From positions 1-42,363 of the forward strand of contig CALBEV010000091.1 in the NCBI GenBank assembly GCA_937891045.1: a stretch of 42,363 bases of DNA. The letters run 5' to 3'. This DNA comes from an uncultured Burkholderiales bacterium (GTDB lineage Bacteria > Pseudomonadota > Gammaproteobacteria > Burkholderiales > Burkholderiaceae). A program made the position numbers and the translations under genes. Below, in pieces: positions 8,589 through 16,951 of the stretch. The notes under the pieces are model-generated. The model saw nothing but the letters and a program-made list of their open reading frames with translations, was not told the origin of the DNA and did not search any database. How positions within the stretch are numbered: the first letter of the stretch is position 1; each line of letters begins with the position of its first letter.

Positions 8589-10014
8589 CGGCTGCGGGTT
8601 TGCGCCGCCGCCGGGTGCGTTTGCGCGGCTCGCTGCCGTCGGCGCGTACCGCGCGGGCTGCAGGGCGCACGGCTTGAATCAGGCTCAAGCGGGCCTCGTC
8701 ATCGGCATGCTGGAACTCTTCCCACCAGTCGGCCAGCTCGATGTCCAACTCGCCAACTTCGGCACGCAAACACAGGAAATCGAAACCAGCGCGAAAGCGG
8801 GCTTGGTCCACCAAACCAAAAGGTGCGCTGCCAGTGCGTTTTTCAAACCTCGGCTGCATGGTCCAAATTTCACGCATGTCACCGGCCAACTTGCCGCGTC
8901 CCGACACGTCACCGATGCGCGCATTGAACACGTCTTCAATGGCTTCTTGCAAGGCGGGGTAGATGGGCATTTCGCCGGTGCGGGCTTGCCAGCCTTCGCG
9001 CACATCGGCCCACAGTACGCAGGCCAGCAAAAAGCTGGGCGCCACCGGTTTGCCTTCACCCACGCGGCGGTCGGTGTCTTGCAAAGCGGCGCTGACAAAG
9101 GGCGTGTCGGCGCGCTCCACCACCACATCCAGCAGCGGGTAAATGCCTTTGGCCAAGCCCAGCACCTTCAACTGCTGGATGCTGGCCAAGGAATGACCGG
9201 TTTGCAACAGCTTCAACATCTCGTCGAACAAGCGGCTTTGCGGCACATCTGCCAGCAGCTTGAGCATGGCCTTCAAAGGTTTGGCGGTGCGTGGCTCCAG
9301 GGTGAAACCCAGCTTGTTGAGCTTGGCGGCAAAACGCACAGCGCGGATGATGCGCACCGGGTCTTCGCGGTAGCGGGCTGCCGGGTCACCAATCATGCGG
9401 ATGACGCGCTTCTTGGCGTCTTCATACCCATGGTGGTAATCGATCACGTCGCCGTTGTGAGGGTCGTAATACATGGCGTTGACCGTGAAGTCGCGCCGCG
9501 CTGCATCTTCGTCTTGCGGGCCCCAGACGTTGTCGCGCAGCACCCGGCCACTGGCGTCCACCGCATGGGTCATGTTGGAGAGCGCCTTTTTGCTGGTGCG
9601 TTCATTGCCACTCACCTGCTCGGCGTCTTGGCTGTCCAAGTGGGCGCGGAAGGTGGAGACCTCGATCACCTCGTGGTCGCGGCCTCGGCCATGCACCACG
9701 TGCACGATGCGAAAACGCCTGCCAATGATGAAGGCGCGGCGAAAACAGGCTTTCACTTCCTCGGGCGTGGCGTCGGTGGCCACATCAAAGTCTTTGGGCT
9801 TCAAGCCGACCAGCAAATCGCGCACCGCGCCGCCGACGATGTAGGCTTCATAGCCGCGGTCTTGCAGGGTGCGCACCACGTTCAGGGCGCGTTCGTCCAC
9901 CAACTCGTGGTCGATGCGGTGTTCTTGTTCACTGATGACGCGGCGCTTGCCAAAGCTGGCTTTGGGCGCAGCTGCTGGTTTGCCCAGCAAGCGGTCGATT
10001 ATTTTTTTAATCAT
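8560..10014 (-). CDS. pcnB: Poly(A) polymerase I
   Basis: A 484-residue polynucleotide adenylyltransferase that adds 3' A tails to RNAs and destabilises them. The nucleotidyltransferase core has GYEAYIVGGAVRDLLVGLKP, DFDVATDATPEEV and RFRIVHV; the RNA-binding body contains ARRDFTVNAMYYDP and RYREDPVRIIRAVRFAAKL. A basic Arg/Lys tail (RKRTRRRRKPAAGAAG) ends the protein. The frame is open to 10194, but the true start is ATG 10014, which overlaps the upstream HAD stop as ATGA; the extra codons lie inside that gene. Confidence 0.97.
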   Translation of the reverse strand: MIKKIIDRLLGKPAAAPKASFGKRRVISEQEHRIDHELVDERALNVVRTLQDRGYEAYIVGGAVRDLLVGLKPKDFDVATDATPEEVKACFRRAFIIGRRFRIVHVVHGRGRDHEVIEVSTFRAHLDSQDAEQVSGNERTSKKALSNMTHAVDASGRVLRDNVWGPQDEDAARRDFTVNAMYYDPHNGDVIDYHHGYEDAKKRVIRMIGDPAARYREDPVRIIRAVRFAAKLNKLGFTLEPRTAKPLKAMLKLLADVPQSRLFDEMLKLLQTGHSLASIQQLKVLGLAKGIYPLLDVVVERADTPFVSAALQDTDRRVGEGKPVAPSFLLACVLWADVREGWQARTGEMPIYPALQEAIEDVFNARIGDVSGRGKLAGDMREIWTMQPRFEKRTGSAPFGLVDQARFRAGFDFLCLRAEVGELDIELADWWEEFQHADDEARLSLIQAVRPAARAVRADGSEPRKRTRRRRKPAAGAAGDKPAA

Positions 10015-10682
10015 GGGGTCTCGAAAAGGTCGAGGATACGCCAACCCCGCGCAAGGGCTGTTTGTCGCAACTCGGCGCTGCCATTGGTCACCACCGGTTG
10101 CTGCACCTGCTCTAGCAGCGGCAAGTCGTTCAAAGAGTCGCTGTAAAACGTGGCTTGCACATCGGCCAAGCTGGTGCCTTGCGTGGCCAACCACTGCTGA
10201 ACCCGCGTCACCTTGCCTTCGCGCAAGCTGGGCACGCCGGCAATCTCGCCGGTGAAATGGCCGTGGGCATCCCGCTCGAGTTCCACGGCCAACAACACGT
10301 CCATGCCAAAAGCCTCGGCAATCGGTCGGGTGACAAATTCGTTGGTGGCGGTCACCATCACCAAGCGCTCACCACGACGGCGGTGTTGTTCCACCAAGTC
10401 AAGGGCAGCGGGCAAGATGGCCGGGCGAATGACGCTTTCCATGAACAAGTCGTGGGCGGCGGCGGCAGCAGCCGGTCCTTTTTCACGCACCGCCGCGGTG
10501 GAAAAGCGCACGTAGGCGTGGATGTCCAAACAACCCGCAAGATAGTCGGCGTAAAAGCCGTTGTTTTTGGCTTGAAAGGTATCGGGGTCGACCCACCCCA
10601 AAGACAAGGTGAACTCGCCCCAAGATTGGTCCGAGTCCAGCGGCAGCAAGGTGTGGTCAAGGTCAAACAGCGCGAGCTTCAT
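10011..10682 (-). CDS. HAD-IB family hydrolase (phosphoserine phosphatase-like)
   Basis: A 223-residue haloacid dehalogenase-fold phosphatase. Motif I is LFDLDHTLLP with nucleophile D7 and acid D9; motif II Thr lies in VMVTATNEF; motif III/IV is FYSDSLNDLPLL. A helical cap follows motif I, as in the SerB/CicA-like IB subclass. The substrate cannot be told. It is coupled on both sides: TGA of hda directly abuts its ATG and its own stop overlaps the pcnB ATG. Confidence 0.9.
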   Translation of the reverse strand: MKLALFDLDHTLLPLDSDQSWGEFTLSLGWVDPDTFQAKNNGFYADYLAGCLDIHAYVRFSTAAVREKGPAAAAAAHDLFMESVIRPAILPAALDLVEQHRRRGERLVMVTATNEFVTRPIAEAFGMDVLLAVELERDAHGHFTGEIAGVPSLREGKVTRVQQWLATQGTSLADVQATFYSDSLNDLPLLEQVQQPVVTNGSAELRQTALARGWRILDLFETP

Positions 10683-11369
10683 TCAGAGTTCATCCAACAT
10701 GGCCCGCAGCAAAGGGATGGTGAGCGGGCGCTGGGTTTGCAAGGCGTAGTGGTCCAAGCGTTGCAGCAAGTCCATCAGGTGGCCCAAGTCGCGGCTGAAG
10801 CGGCTGAGCAGGTAATCCAGCAAATCGGTGTTCAAGCTCATGCCCAGGGCTTGCGCATGGCGCACCAACACCTCGCGGCGCTGGTCGTCGTCCAACAGCT
10901 GCAACTGAAACACATGGCCCCAGCCCAAGCGGGTGCGCAGGTCTTCGCGCAAAGGCAGGTCTTGCGGCGGCAAGGCACCAGCGGCCAAGACCCAAGGCTG
11001 ACGCGATGAACCCGGGGTGGCGGCGTTCACAAACCAGTTGAAGGCGGCGTGTTGTTGCACCGGTGTGAAGCTTTGCACATCGTCCATGATGAGGACTTCC
11101 CACTCGGGGTTGAACTCAGCCGCTTGGCGGGTGCTGGCGTCCATCCAACCCACCAAGGCCCCCTGCCCTTGAATGTGCTCGGCAACGGCTTGCAGCAAAT
11201 GGGTTTTGCCGCAACCGTGCTCGCCCCACAGGTAGGTGGGCACCGGCGAGCGGGTGCTGCCAGCCATCCACAGCTCCAAGTGCGCCAAGGCCGAGGCGTT
11301 GTTGCCGGGGAAAAAGTTGGCCAAGCTGGGGCCGACCGACACACCAATATCCAGGGCAATTTGTTTCAT
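10683..11369 (-). CDS. hda: DnaA regulatory inactivator Hda
   Basis: A 228-residue AAA+ protein related to DnaA domain III. It begins MKQIALDIGVSVGPSLANFF, with Walker A GEHGCGKTHLL, Walker B VLIMDDVQSF, and arginine-finger region LREDLRTRLGWGHVFQL. Hda with the sliding clamp stimulates ATP hydrolysis by DnaA to prevent re-initiation. The N-terminal clamp-binding motif is the QIALDI segment. Located 6 nt after the AI-2E transporter gene. Confidence 0.95.
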   Translation of the reverse strand: MKQIALDIGVSVGPSLANFFPGNNASALAHLELWMAGSTRSPVPTYLWGEHGCGKTHLLQAVAEHIQGQGALVGWMDASTRQAAEFNPEWEVLIMDDVQSFTPVQQHAAFNWFVNAATPGSSRQPWVLAAGALPPQDLPLREDLRTRLGWGHVFQLQLLDDDQRREVLVRHAQALGMSLNTDLLDYLLSRFSRDLGHLMDLLQRLDHYALQTQRPLTIPLLRAMLDEL

Positions 11370-11375
11370 CGCCGA

Positions 11376-12446
11376 TCAGCCTGCATACAAGCGGCTGGCC
11401 ATGTAGCGGCTGCGCAATCGGCGCAGCGCCACCAGCAACACGGCGCTGGCGGGCAAGGCGATCAGGATGCCAACAAAGCCCAGCAACTGGCCAAAGGCGA
11501 GCAAGGCAAAAATCACGGTCAGCGGGTGCAAGCCGATGCGCTCGCCAATCAATCGCGGTGTGAGGATGAAGCTTTCAATCAGTTGGCCCAGACCAAACAC
11601 CACGGCCAGCATGAGACCGGCTTGCATCGGGGCCATTTCCAAAAAGCCAGCCAAGGCGGCCAGCAAAAAACCAATGCCAAAACCCACATAGGGCACGAAC
11701 ACCGCCAAGCCGGTGAAGATGCCGATCGGCCAGGCCACCGACAGGCCAAACAGCTTGAGCGCCGCCACGTAATACACCGACAGGATCAGCATCACCAGCA
11801 ACTGGCCGCGCAAATACTCGCCCAGCACCGCATCGGCCTCGTCTATGAAACCGCCCACGCTGTCTTTGGCCTTCACCGGAATCCAGTCACGCGCATGGGC
11901 CAAGACATGGTGGCCGTCCATCAGGAAGTAATAAAGCGCTACCGGAATCAAAACCAGGTTGCCAATGAGCGCCAACGCCACGCTGCCGCCGATTTGCACC
12001 GAGGCCAACAGCGAGGACAAACCGCTGTCCCACAGATTGCTCATGTAGGTGCTGAAAAACGCTTTGATGGACGGTTGGTCGAAGTTCACCTCGACGCCCA
12101 AGCGGGCCAACTGGGGGGCCAAGTCGGTTTGCAGCAAGGCCAGCAAGGTGGGCAACTGCGCTTGCACCCGGGCCGCTTCTTTGAAAAAGACCGGCACCAC
12201 CAGCCCCAGCAGCGCCACCACGGCCAGCAAAAACAAGACTTCCACCAACAGCACCAGCACAAAGCGTGGCATGCCCTTGCCAACACGCGCTTGCAACCAC
12301 ACCACCAAAGGGTTCAAGGCATAGGCCATGGCCGCAGCCACCAAAAACGGTGTGAGCACCGGAGCCAACCACCACACAAGCCCGAGCAACACAGCGGTGA
12401 TGGCCAACCAAGCGGCGTGGAATCGGTAGTCGGGGGAGGAGGTCAT
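11376..12446 (-). CDS. AI-2E family (PerM-like) transporter
   Basis: A 356-residue polytopic membrane protein. Helices are packed at both ends: [20 protein letters not shown] near 10-40, [20 protein letters not shown], and a C-terminal set ending [20 protein letters not shown]. The signatures [20 protein letters not shown] and [20 protein letters not shown] are typical of UPF0118/PerM. Some members export AI-2, others act as ion antiporters; the substrate is unknown here. Start is ATG 12446 (MTSSPDYRF); upstream frame extension would run into the divergent purM leader. Confidence 0.9.
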   Translation of the reverse strand: MTSSPDYRFHAAWLAITAVLLGLVWWLAPVLTPFLVAAAMAYALNPLVVWLQARVGKGMPRFVLVLLVEVLFLLAVVALLGLVVPVFFKEAARVQAQLPTLLALLQTDLAPQLARLGVEVNFDQPSIKAFFSTYMSNLWDSGLSSLLASVQIGGSVALALIGNLVLIPVALYYFLMDGHHVLAHARDWIPVKAKDSVGGFIDEADAVLGEYLRGQLLVMLILSVYYVAALKLFGLSVAWPIGIFTGLAVFVPYVGFGIGFLLAALAGFLEMAPMQAGLMLAVVFGLGQLIESFILTPRLIGERIGLHPLTVIFALLAFGQLLGFVGILIALPASAVLLVALRRLRSRYMASRLYAG

Positions 12447-12522
12447 CAGGCGGCTTGAAACCCGGCAATTAGAATCTGCGCATTCTATCGACCCGACCCT
12501 CTGGCGCTTGTCGCCCCGCCCC

Positions 12523-13551
12523 ATGAACACTCCCCTTTCCTACAAAGACGCTGGCGTTGACATTGACGCTGGCGACGCCTTGGTTGAACGCATCAAGCCC
12601 TTGGCCAAGAAAACCATGCGCGAAGGTGTGTTGGCTGGGATCGGCGGCTTTGGCGCCTTGTTCGAGGTGCCGAAAAATTACAAAGAACCGGTGTTGGTGA
12701 GTGGCACAGACGGCGTGGGCACCAAGCTGAAGCTGGCGTTTGAATGGCAAATGCACGACACCGTGGGCATCGATTTGGTGGCCATGAGCGTGAACGACGT
12801 GCTGGTGCAAGGGGCAGAGCCGCTGTTTTTCCTCGACTATTTCGCCTGCGGCAAATTGGATGTGGACACTGCGGCTGCGGTGGTGGGCGGCATCGCCAAA
12901 GGCTGTGAGTTGTCGGGTTGCGCCCTGATTGGTGGCGAAACCGCCGAGATGCCCGGCATGTACCCGGCTGGTGAATACGACCTCGCAGGCTTTGCCGTGG
13001 GCGTGGTGGAAAAAAGCAAGATTTTGACCGGCCAGGATGTGAAGCCCGGCGACGTGGTGCTGGGCTTGGCGTCCAGCGGTGTGCACTCGAATGGCTTCAG
13101 CTTGGTGCGCCAATGCATAGCCCGCGCCGCCACCCAGTTGCCTGCCACCTTGGATGGTCAACCGTTCAAGCAAGCCCTGATGACCCCGACCCGCTTGTAT
13201 GTGAAAAGCGTGTTGGCGGCTTTGAAAGCCCACCCCATCAAAGCGCTGGCCCACATCACCGGCGGCGGCCTCACTGAAAACATTCCCCGCGTGTTGCCCG
13301 CGCACTGCGCCGCGCATTTGCAACGCGACAGCTGGCCGCGCACCGAGCTGTTTGCTTGGCTGCAAACCACCGCCGGGATTGACGACGCCGAGATGTGCCG
13401 CACTTTCAACAACGGCATTGGCATGGTGCTGGTACTGGACGCCGCCCACGCTGCTGCATGCGCCAAGACCTTGGCGGACTTGGGCGAGCAGGTGTTTCAA
13501 ATGGGCGTGATCGCCGAGCGGGGCGATGGTGCGGCTGTCGTGATCCGCTGA
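12523..13551 (+). CDS. purM: Phosphoribosylformylglycinamidine cyclo-ligase (AIR synthetase)
   Basis: A 342-residue enzyme for step 5 of de novo purine synthesis: FGAM plus ATP to AIR. Signatures seen are [77 protein letters not shown] and [18 protein letters not shown]. Start is ATG 12523; a TTG five codons upstream is less likely. It is divergent from the AI-2E transporter. Its TGA is followed within 4 nt by the GGGGTCAG repeat region. Confidence 0.98.
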   Translation: MNTPLSYKDAGVDIDAGDALVERIKPLAKKTMREGVLAGIGGFGALFEVPKNYKEPVLVSGTDGVGTKLKLAFEWQMHDTVGIDLVAMSVNDVLVQGAEPLFFLDYFACGKLDVDTAAAVVGGIAKGCELSGCALIGGETAEMPGMYPAGEYDLAGFAVGVVEKSKILTGQDVKPGDVVLGLASSGVHSNGFSLVRQCIARAATQLPATLDGQPFKQALMTPTRLYVKSVLAALKAHPIKALAHITGGGLTENIPRVLPAHCAAHLQRDSWPRTELFAWLQTTAGIDDAEMCRTFNNGIGMVLVLDAAHAAACAKTLADLGEQVFQMGVIAERGDGAAVVIR

Positions 13552-13590
13552 AGCTAATTGGGGTCAGTTTCCGTTTAAATAATTGGAGCT

Positions 13591-13713
13591 AATTGGGGTC
13601 AGTTTCCAATTAATTCACGCTTGCTTGCCGACCACGGTGGGCTCGTCCGCAATAATTGGGGTCAGTTTCCAATTAATCCACGCTTGCTTGCCGACCACGG
13701 TGGGCTCGTCCGC
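13591..13713 (+). repeat. Two tandem copies of a 63-bp unit
   Basis: The 60-bp block 13591-13650 recurs at 13654-13713 with one mismatch, separated by AAT (period 63). Each starts AATTGGGGTCAGTTTCCAAT and continues through GCTTGCTTGCCGACCACGG to CTCGTCCGC. Each head can fold, with AATTGG pairing to CCAATT. A truncated head copy lies just upstream at 13556-13572. Confidence 0.9.
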
Positions 13714-13807
13714 CGCTCACCGCCACTTCGTGGCAACGTTCGCTACGCGGGCCGACCCACCATATTCGCAAGCTGAAGAGGTTTGTTAGGTTGACCAAAT
13801 GGCTTAA

Positions 13808-13828
13808 AGCGATTTTTCGCAAATCGCT
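13808..13828 (+). other. Stem-loop inside the purM-sirB1 element
   Basis: AGCGATTT (13808-13815) and AAATCGCT (13821-13828) form a perfect 8-bp stem with loop TTCGC. No U-tract follows on either strand, so it is not an obvious terminator. Confidence 0.5.
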
Positions 13829-13868
13829 ACACCTTGCGCCGAAACATCACTTCAAAGCCGCACGGCCT

Positions 13869-13910
13869 GGGGACCATTTTTTGAGCGAAAGACCAGAAAA
13901 ATGAGTCCCC
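13869..13910 (+). other. Long imperfect hairpin inside the purM-sirB1 element
   Basis: GGGGAC (13869-13874) pairs with GTCCCC (13905-13910), and inside it ATTTTT pairs with AAAAAT after a small bulge, leaving a loop of about 15 nt. The 42-nt structure is reminiscent of the structured ends of small mobile elements. Confidence 0.5.
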
Positions 13911-13947
13911 ATGGCGGGCGGCTCAAGCGTGACTTTTCAACAAATCG

Positions 13948-13986
13948 TGATACACAAAAACGGCAAAATTTCGAATTTATGTATCA
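13948..13986. promoter_or_regulatory. AT-rich inverted repeat, possible operator remnant
   Basis: TGATACA (13948-13954) is mirrored by TGTATCA (13980-13986) with 25 bp between them, in the most AT-rich part of the gap. It could be paired half-sites for a DNA-binding regulator of a lost gene. No adjacent gene uses it. Confidence 0.25.
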
Positions 13987-14058
13987 TAAAAATGCCCGCA
14001 AGCCCCGTCCCTACTGACCACCCCCTCAAAACAAGGCTTTTTTGAGGGCCCAAAAAAC

Positions 14059-14080
14059 AATTGGAATCTGACCCCCATTA
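14059..14080 (-). repeat. Inverse GGGGTCAG repeat supplying the sirB1-like stop codon
   Basis: On the minus strand this reads TAATGGGGGTCAGATTCCAA and on to TT. The first TAA (14080-14078) is the stop codon of the SirB1-like gene, so the repeat starts exactly at the gene end. It is the opposite orientation of the copies at 13556, 13591 and 13654. Confidence 0.85.
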
Positions 14081-14785
14081 TTCAGGCAGCAACACCGCCA
14101 ACCGGGCCTGTACTTTTTGCAAGCGCTCGCCGTCGCCCTGCCGGCGGTAAATTTCCTGCAAATTGCGCAGCATGCGGGCAATGATGTCGCGCGGCGTAGC
14201 GGGCTCTAAGTGGTAGGCCAAGGCGTCATCCGAGATGGCCTGCGGACGGCCCGGTTTGGCGCCATGCAGCCAAGGAATCAGTCGTTCGGCCAGGTCGTCG
14301 CGGCTGAGTGATTCACCGCTGAAAGGGTCGAGCACCACATGGCCCTCTTGGGGGTAGGTAAGGTCGAGTTTGACCAAAAAATGCCCCGGGAAACTCACGC
14401 CATGCACCCGCAGCCCCATGCTTTGGCCCAACTCCAGCCACAGCACGGCCAAGCTGATGGGAATGCCCAAGCGCTTGGTCAGGACCATGTTGATGAAGCT
14501 GTTGTGCGGGTCGTCGTAATGGTTGACGTTGCCGGCAAAGCGCAGTTCTTCATAGAAAAAATGGTTCAGCTCGCGCAGCTTGTCCAGCGGCTCGGCGTTG
14601 GCCATCAAGCGGCGTTTGAGCTTGGCGCTCATCACGTCCACCTCATCCAACACCTGCTGGATGTCCAAACCAGGGAATTCATCTTGCGCCAAGCTGATGG
14701 CGGTTTCCAGCAAGGGGAAATCGTCGTCGCTTTGCACCAAGGTGGTGAAATAGTCCAGCGCCGAGGGCTTTAATTTGTAGTCCAT
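14078..14785 (-). CDS. SirB1 family protein (transglutaminase-like core)
   Basis: A 235-residue protein with the transglutaminase-like SirB1 domain: LRELNHFFYEELRFAGN, PHNSFINMVLTKRLGIPISL, GLRVHGVSFPGHFLVKLDL and VVLDPFSGESLSRDDLAERL. The tail (MLRNLQEIYRRQGDGERLQK) looks like a TPR-type helical hairpin. E. coli SirB1 (YchA) lies near prfA and has no settled function. The stop codon is provided by the GGGGTCAG repeat. The murJ stop is at 14801, 15 nt upstream of this start, so the two are probably co-transcribed. Confidence 0.88.
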   Translation of the reverse strand: MDYKLKPSALDYFTTLVQSDDDFPLLETAISLAQDEFPGLDIQQVLDEVDVMSAKLKRRLMANAEPLDKLRELNHFFYEELRFAGNVNHYDDPHNSFINMVLTKRLGIPISLAVLWLELGQSMGLRVHGVSFPGHFLVKLDLTYPQEGHVVLDPFSGESLSRDDLAERLIPWLHGAKPGRPQAISDDALAYHLEPATPRDIIARMLRNLQEIYRRQGDGERLQKVQARLAVLLPE

Positions 14786-14800
14786 CTTGCAATCATGCCT

Positions 14801-16366
14801 TCAGCGCCGCCACAGCGCACGCAAATCCACCCCAAGACCCTTCAGTATTGCGAAATACACCACAACACCCCCGCTGGTCACCCCCAACATCAAACCCGCC
14901 CGCATCCATGCTTGAGCCTGCAGGCCGGTCCAATCCCAATGGCCAGCCGCGAACCACAGCAGCCCGCCAAACACCGCGCTGGCCGCCAGCACTTGCGCCA
15001 TCAGCAGCCACCAGCCCGGCAAGGGTTTGTATTTGCCTTGCAAGCGCAAGCCCACCAACAGGCTGAGTGCATTCACCAAGGCCCCCAAACCGATGGACAA
15101 AGTGAGCGCGGCATGCGCCAAATGCGGCACCAAGAAGAAGTTCAAAACCTGCGTGAACACCAACACGGCCACAGCAATGCGCACCGGCGTGCGGGTGTCT
15201 TCATTCGCATAGAAGCCCGGCGCCAGCACCTTGATGGCCACCAGGCCCAGCACGCCCACGCCGTAGCCGGTCAGGGCCGCGGTGGTTTGCGTCACATCCA
15301 GCGCGGTGAACGCGCCGTAGTGGTAGAGCACAGCGACCATGGGCTTGGCAAACACCAGCAAGGCGACGGCGCACGGCAGGGCCAGCACCAGCACCAGGCG
15401 CAAGCCCCAGTCCAGCATGGCGCTGTAGCGTTCGCTGTCGCCACTGGCTTTGGCGGCAGAGAGTTGCGGCATCAGCACCACGCCCAAGGCCACGCCCAGC
15501 ATGGCGATGGGGAACTCCATCAAGCGGTCGGCGAAATTGATCCAACTCACGCTGCCCGGCGTCAGGTGCGAGGCGATTTGCGTGTTGATCAGCAGCGACA
15601 ACTGCGCCACGCCCACACCCAAGAGCGCTGGGCCCATCATGGCCAAAATGCGCCGCGTGCCGCCGTCTTGCCAAGCTTGGCGAATACCTCTGGGCGACAC
15701 GGCGATGCGCGGCAGCAGCCCCAGGCTTTTCAGCGCCGGGATTTGCACCGCCAACTGCAACACCCCGCCCAGCATGACGCCGCCCGCCAAGGCATAGATG
15801 GGCTCGAGCCCGCGGCTGGCCAACCAAGGTGCGCCCAGCCAAGCCGCCAAGATCATGCACACATTCAGCAGCACAGGCGTGGCCGCTGGCACGGCAAAGC
15901 GCCGCCAGGTGTTCAAGATGCCCGCGGACAGCGCCACCATGGACATGAAAGCGATGTAGGGAAACATGTAGCGGGTGAGCAGCACGGCGGTTTCCAGGCC
16001 CTGCGGCGACTGTTTCAAGCCACTGGCCATCAACCACACCAAACCGGGCGCGGCCAGCACGCCCAACACGCTGGTGATCAGCACCGCCCAAGCCAGCAGG
16101 GTGGCCACTTTGTCAATCAAGACCTGGGTGGCGGCGTCGCCCTGTTCGGCCCGGGTGGCGGCCAGCACCGGCACAAAGGCCTGGCTGAACGCACCTTCGG
16201 CGAACAAGCGGCGAAACAAATTCGGGATGAGAAAGGCCACGCGAAAGGCGTCGGTGACCACGTTGGCCCCAAAGGCGCTGGCGATCAGGGTCTCACGCGC
16301 AAACCCAGTGATGCGCGACAGCAGGGTCAGCAAAGAGACGGTGGAGGCAGACTTGAAAAGGCTCAC
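14801..16366 (-). CDS. murJ: Lipid II flippase MurJ (MviN)
   Basis: A 521-residue polytopic membrane protein of the MOP superfamily that flips lipid II across the inner membrane. It begins MSLFKSASTVSLLTLLSRIT with the conserved GFARETLIASAFGAN; other hallmarks are FLIPNLFRRLFAEGAFSQAF (the Arg patch of the central cavity), SWINFADRLMEFPIAMLGVA and YHYGAFTALD. About 14 hydrophobic helices can be traced. The length is typical. It is divergent from rpsT, as in other Burkholderiales. Confidence 0.97.
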   Translation of the reverse strand: MSLFKSASTVSLLTLLSRITGFARETLIASAFGANVVTDAFRVAFLIPNLFRRLFAEGAFSQAFVPVLAATRAEQGDAATQVLIDKVATLLAWAVLITSVLGVLAAPGLVWLMASGLKQSPQGLETAVLLTRYMFPYIAFMSMVALSAGILNTWRRFAVPAATPVLLNVCMILAAWLGAPWLASRGLEPIYALAGGVMLGGVLQLAVQIPALKSLGLLPRIAVSPRGIRQAWQDGGTRRILAMMGPALLGVGVAQLSLLINTQIASHLTPGSVSWINFADRLMEFPIAMLGVALGVVLMPQLSAAKASGDSERYSAMLDWGLRLVLVLALPCAVALLVFAKPMVAVLYHYGAFTALDVTQTTAALTGYGVGVLGLVAIKVLAPGFYANEDTRTPVRIAVAVLVFTQVLNFFLVPHLAHAALTLSIGLGALVNALSLLVGLRLQGKYKPLPGWWLLMAQVLAASAVFGGLLWFAAGHWDWTGLQAQAWMRAGLMLGVTSGGVVVYFAILKGLGVDLRALWRR

Positions 16367-16413
16367 GCGGTGGAGTGTAGCGGTGGGTTTGAGGCCGCAA
16401 AGGGCTGGTTTGC

Positions 16414-16419
16414 TACAAT
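16414..16419 (+). promoter_or_regulatory. rpsT: -10 box of the rpsT promoter
   Basis: TACAAT lies 45 bp before the rpsT ATG. A TTGAGG (16389-16394) is 19 bp upstream, slightly long for a -35. The AAAGGAAA ribosome binding site at 16453-16460 follows. Confidence 0.45.
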
Positions 16420-16464
16420 CACCGGCTTTGCCAGCATCATCCTCAAACCCCTAAAGGAAATTCC

Positions 16465-16764
16465 ATGGCCTCAGCCAAACCCAAGAAAAAGAACCCACGC
16501 CTGGCGTCGGGCCGCAAACGCGCCCGCCAAGACGTCAAACTGAACGAAGCCAACAGCTCGTTGCGCTCCAAATACCGCACTGCGGTGAAGAACGTTGAAA
16601 AAGCAGTTCAAGCTGGCGACAAAACCAAAGCCGCTGAACTGTTTGGCAAGATGCAATCCGTGGTGGACATCATTGCCGACAAGAAAATCTTCCACAAAAA
16701 CAAGGCTGCTCGCGACAAGAGCCGCCTGGCCGCCAAGGTGAAGACCTTGGCCCTCGCCGCCTGA
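16465..16764 (+). CDS. rpsT: 30S ribosomal protein S20
   Basis: A 99-residue Lys/Ala-rich protein: [20 protein letters not shown] at the start, then [18 protein letters not shown] and [20 protein letters not shown], all S20 signatures. S20 binds 16S rRNA early in 30S assembly. It stands as a single gene with its own promoter and intrinsic terminator. Confidence 0.98.
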   Translation: MASAKPKKKNPRLASGRKRARQDVKLNEANSSLRSKYRTAVKNVEKAVQAGDKTKAAELFGKMQSVVDIIADKKIFHKNKAARDKSRLAAKVKTLALAA

Positions 16765-16841
16765 CGATTCAGGCATCCAGCCCGGCCTGCTGACCGCAGG
16801 CCGCCGTTTGAAACCGGTGCGCTGTTGGCAAAAAAACAAAC

Positions 16842-16867
16842 AAACCACCCTTCGGGGTGGTTTTTTT
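16842..16867 (+). terminator. rpsT: Intrinsic terminator of rpsT
   Basis: CCACCC (16845-16850), a TTCG tetraloop, GGGTGG (16855-16860), then seven T. Flanking AAA/TTT extends the stem. It lies about 80 nt after the S20 stop. Confidence 0.92.
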
Positions 16868-16880
16868 GTGTCAAATTTAC

Positions 16881-16911
16881 CTAAATTGCCGCTAATTTAG
16901 TTTCGAATTAG
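16881..16911 (+). promoter_or_regulatory. Overlapping alternative hairpins upstream of the adhesin pseudogene
   Basis: CTAAATT (16881-16887) can pair with AATTTAG (16894-16900), while CTAATT (16892-16897) can pair with AATTAG (16906-16911). The two use the same central bases, so only one can form. The stretch 16870-16951 is strikingly AT-rich for this genome and presumably holds the promoter of the fimbrial gene; no clear -35/-10 pair stands out. Confidence 0.3.
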
Positions 16912-16951
16912 TTATTTATAGCTCTATCATTGGATTTTTTCAATCAGATCC

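Larger units (their letters stand above)
13555..14080. mobile_element. Gene-free element bounded by inverted GGGGTCAG repeats
   Basis: This 526-bp purM-sirB1 interval has no convincing gene. Its left edge is TAATTGGGGTCAGTTTCC (13555-13572) and its right edge is the inverse form (14060-14080, reading TAATGGGGGTCAG on the minus strand), giving an arrangement like terminal inverted repeats. Inside are a second and third left-type copy within a 63-bp tandem duplication, three stem-loops (13808-13828, 13869-13910, 14023-14048) and an AT-rich inverted repeat. It resembles a non-autonomous or decayed mobile element; I associate GGGGTCAG boundaries with REP-associated tyrosine transposases from memory only. 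No transposase is visible. Confidence 0.5.

Noticed and set aside
8554..10146. Very long open frame (530 codons) on the plus strand opposite pcnB
   Set aside because: It is the antisense shadow of pcnB, with Gln/His-rich low-complexity protein and no recognisable domain; long antisense frames are common in GC-rich coding DNA.
12460..12500. AGAAT-ATTCT dyad between the AI-2E transporter and purM as a purine repressor site
   Set aside because: Only 5-bp arms, no resemblance to a known purine operator that I can defend by eye.
13591..13713. Tandem repeats considered as a CRISPR array
   Set aside because: Only two units, adjacent with 3 bp between them, no variable spacers and no cas genes.
14023..14048. 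CCCTCAAAA/TTTTGAGGG stem as terminator of sirB1 or purM
   Set aside because: Perfect 9-bp stem, but no T-run follows on either strand; kept only as part of the structured element.
14795..16543. 582-codon plus-strand frame opposite murJ
   Set aside because: Antisense of a clear MurJ; product is rich in Gln, His and Arg without domain character.
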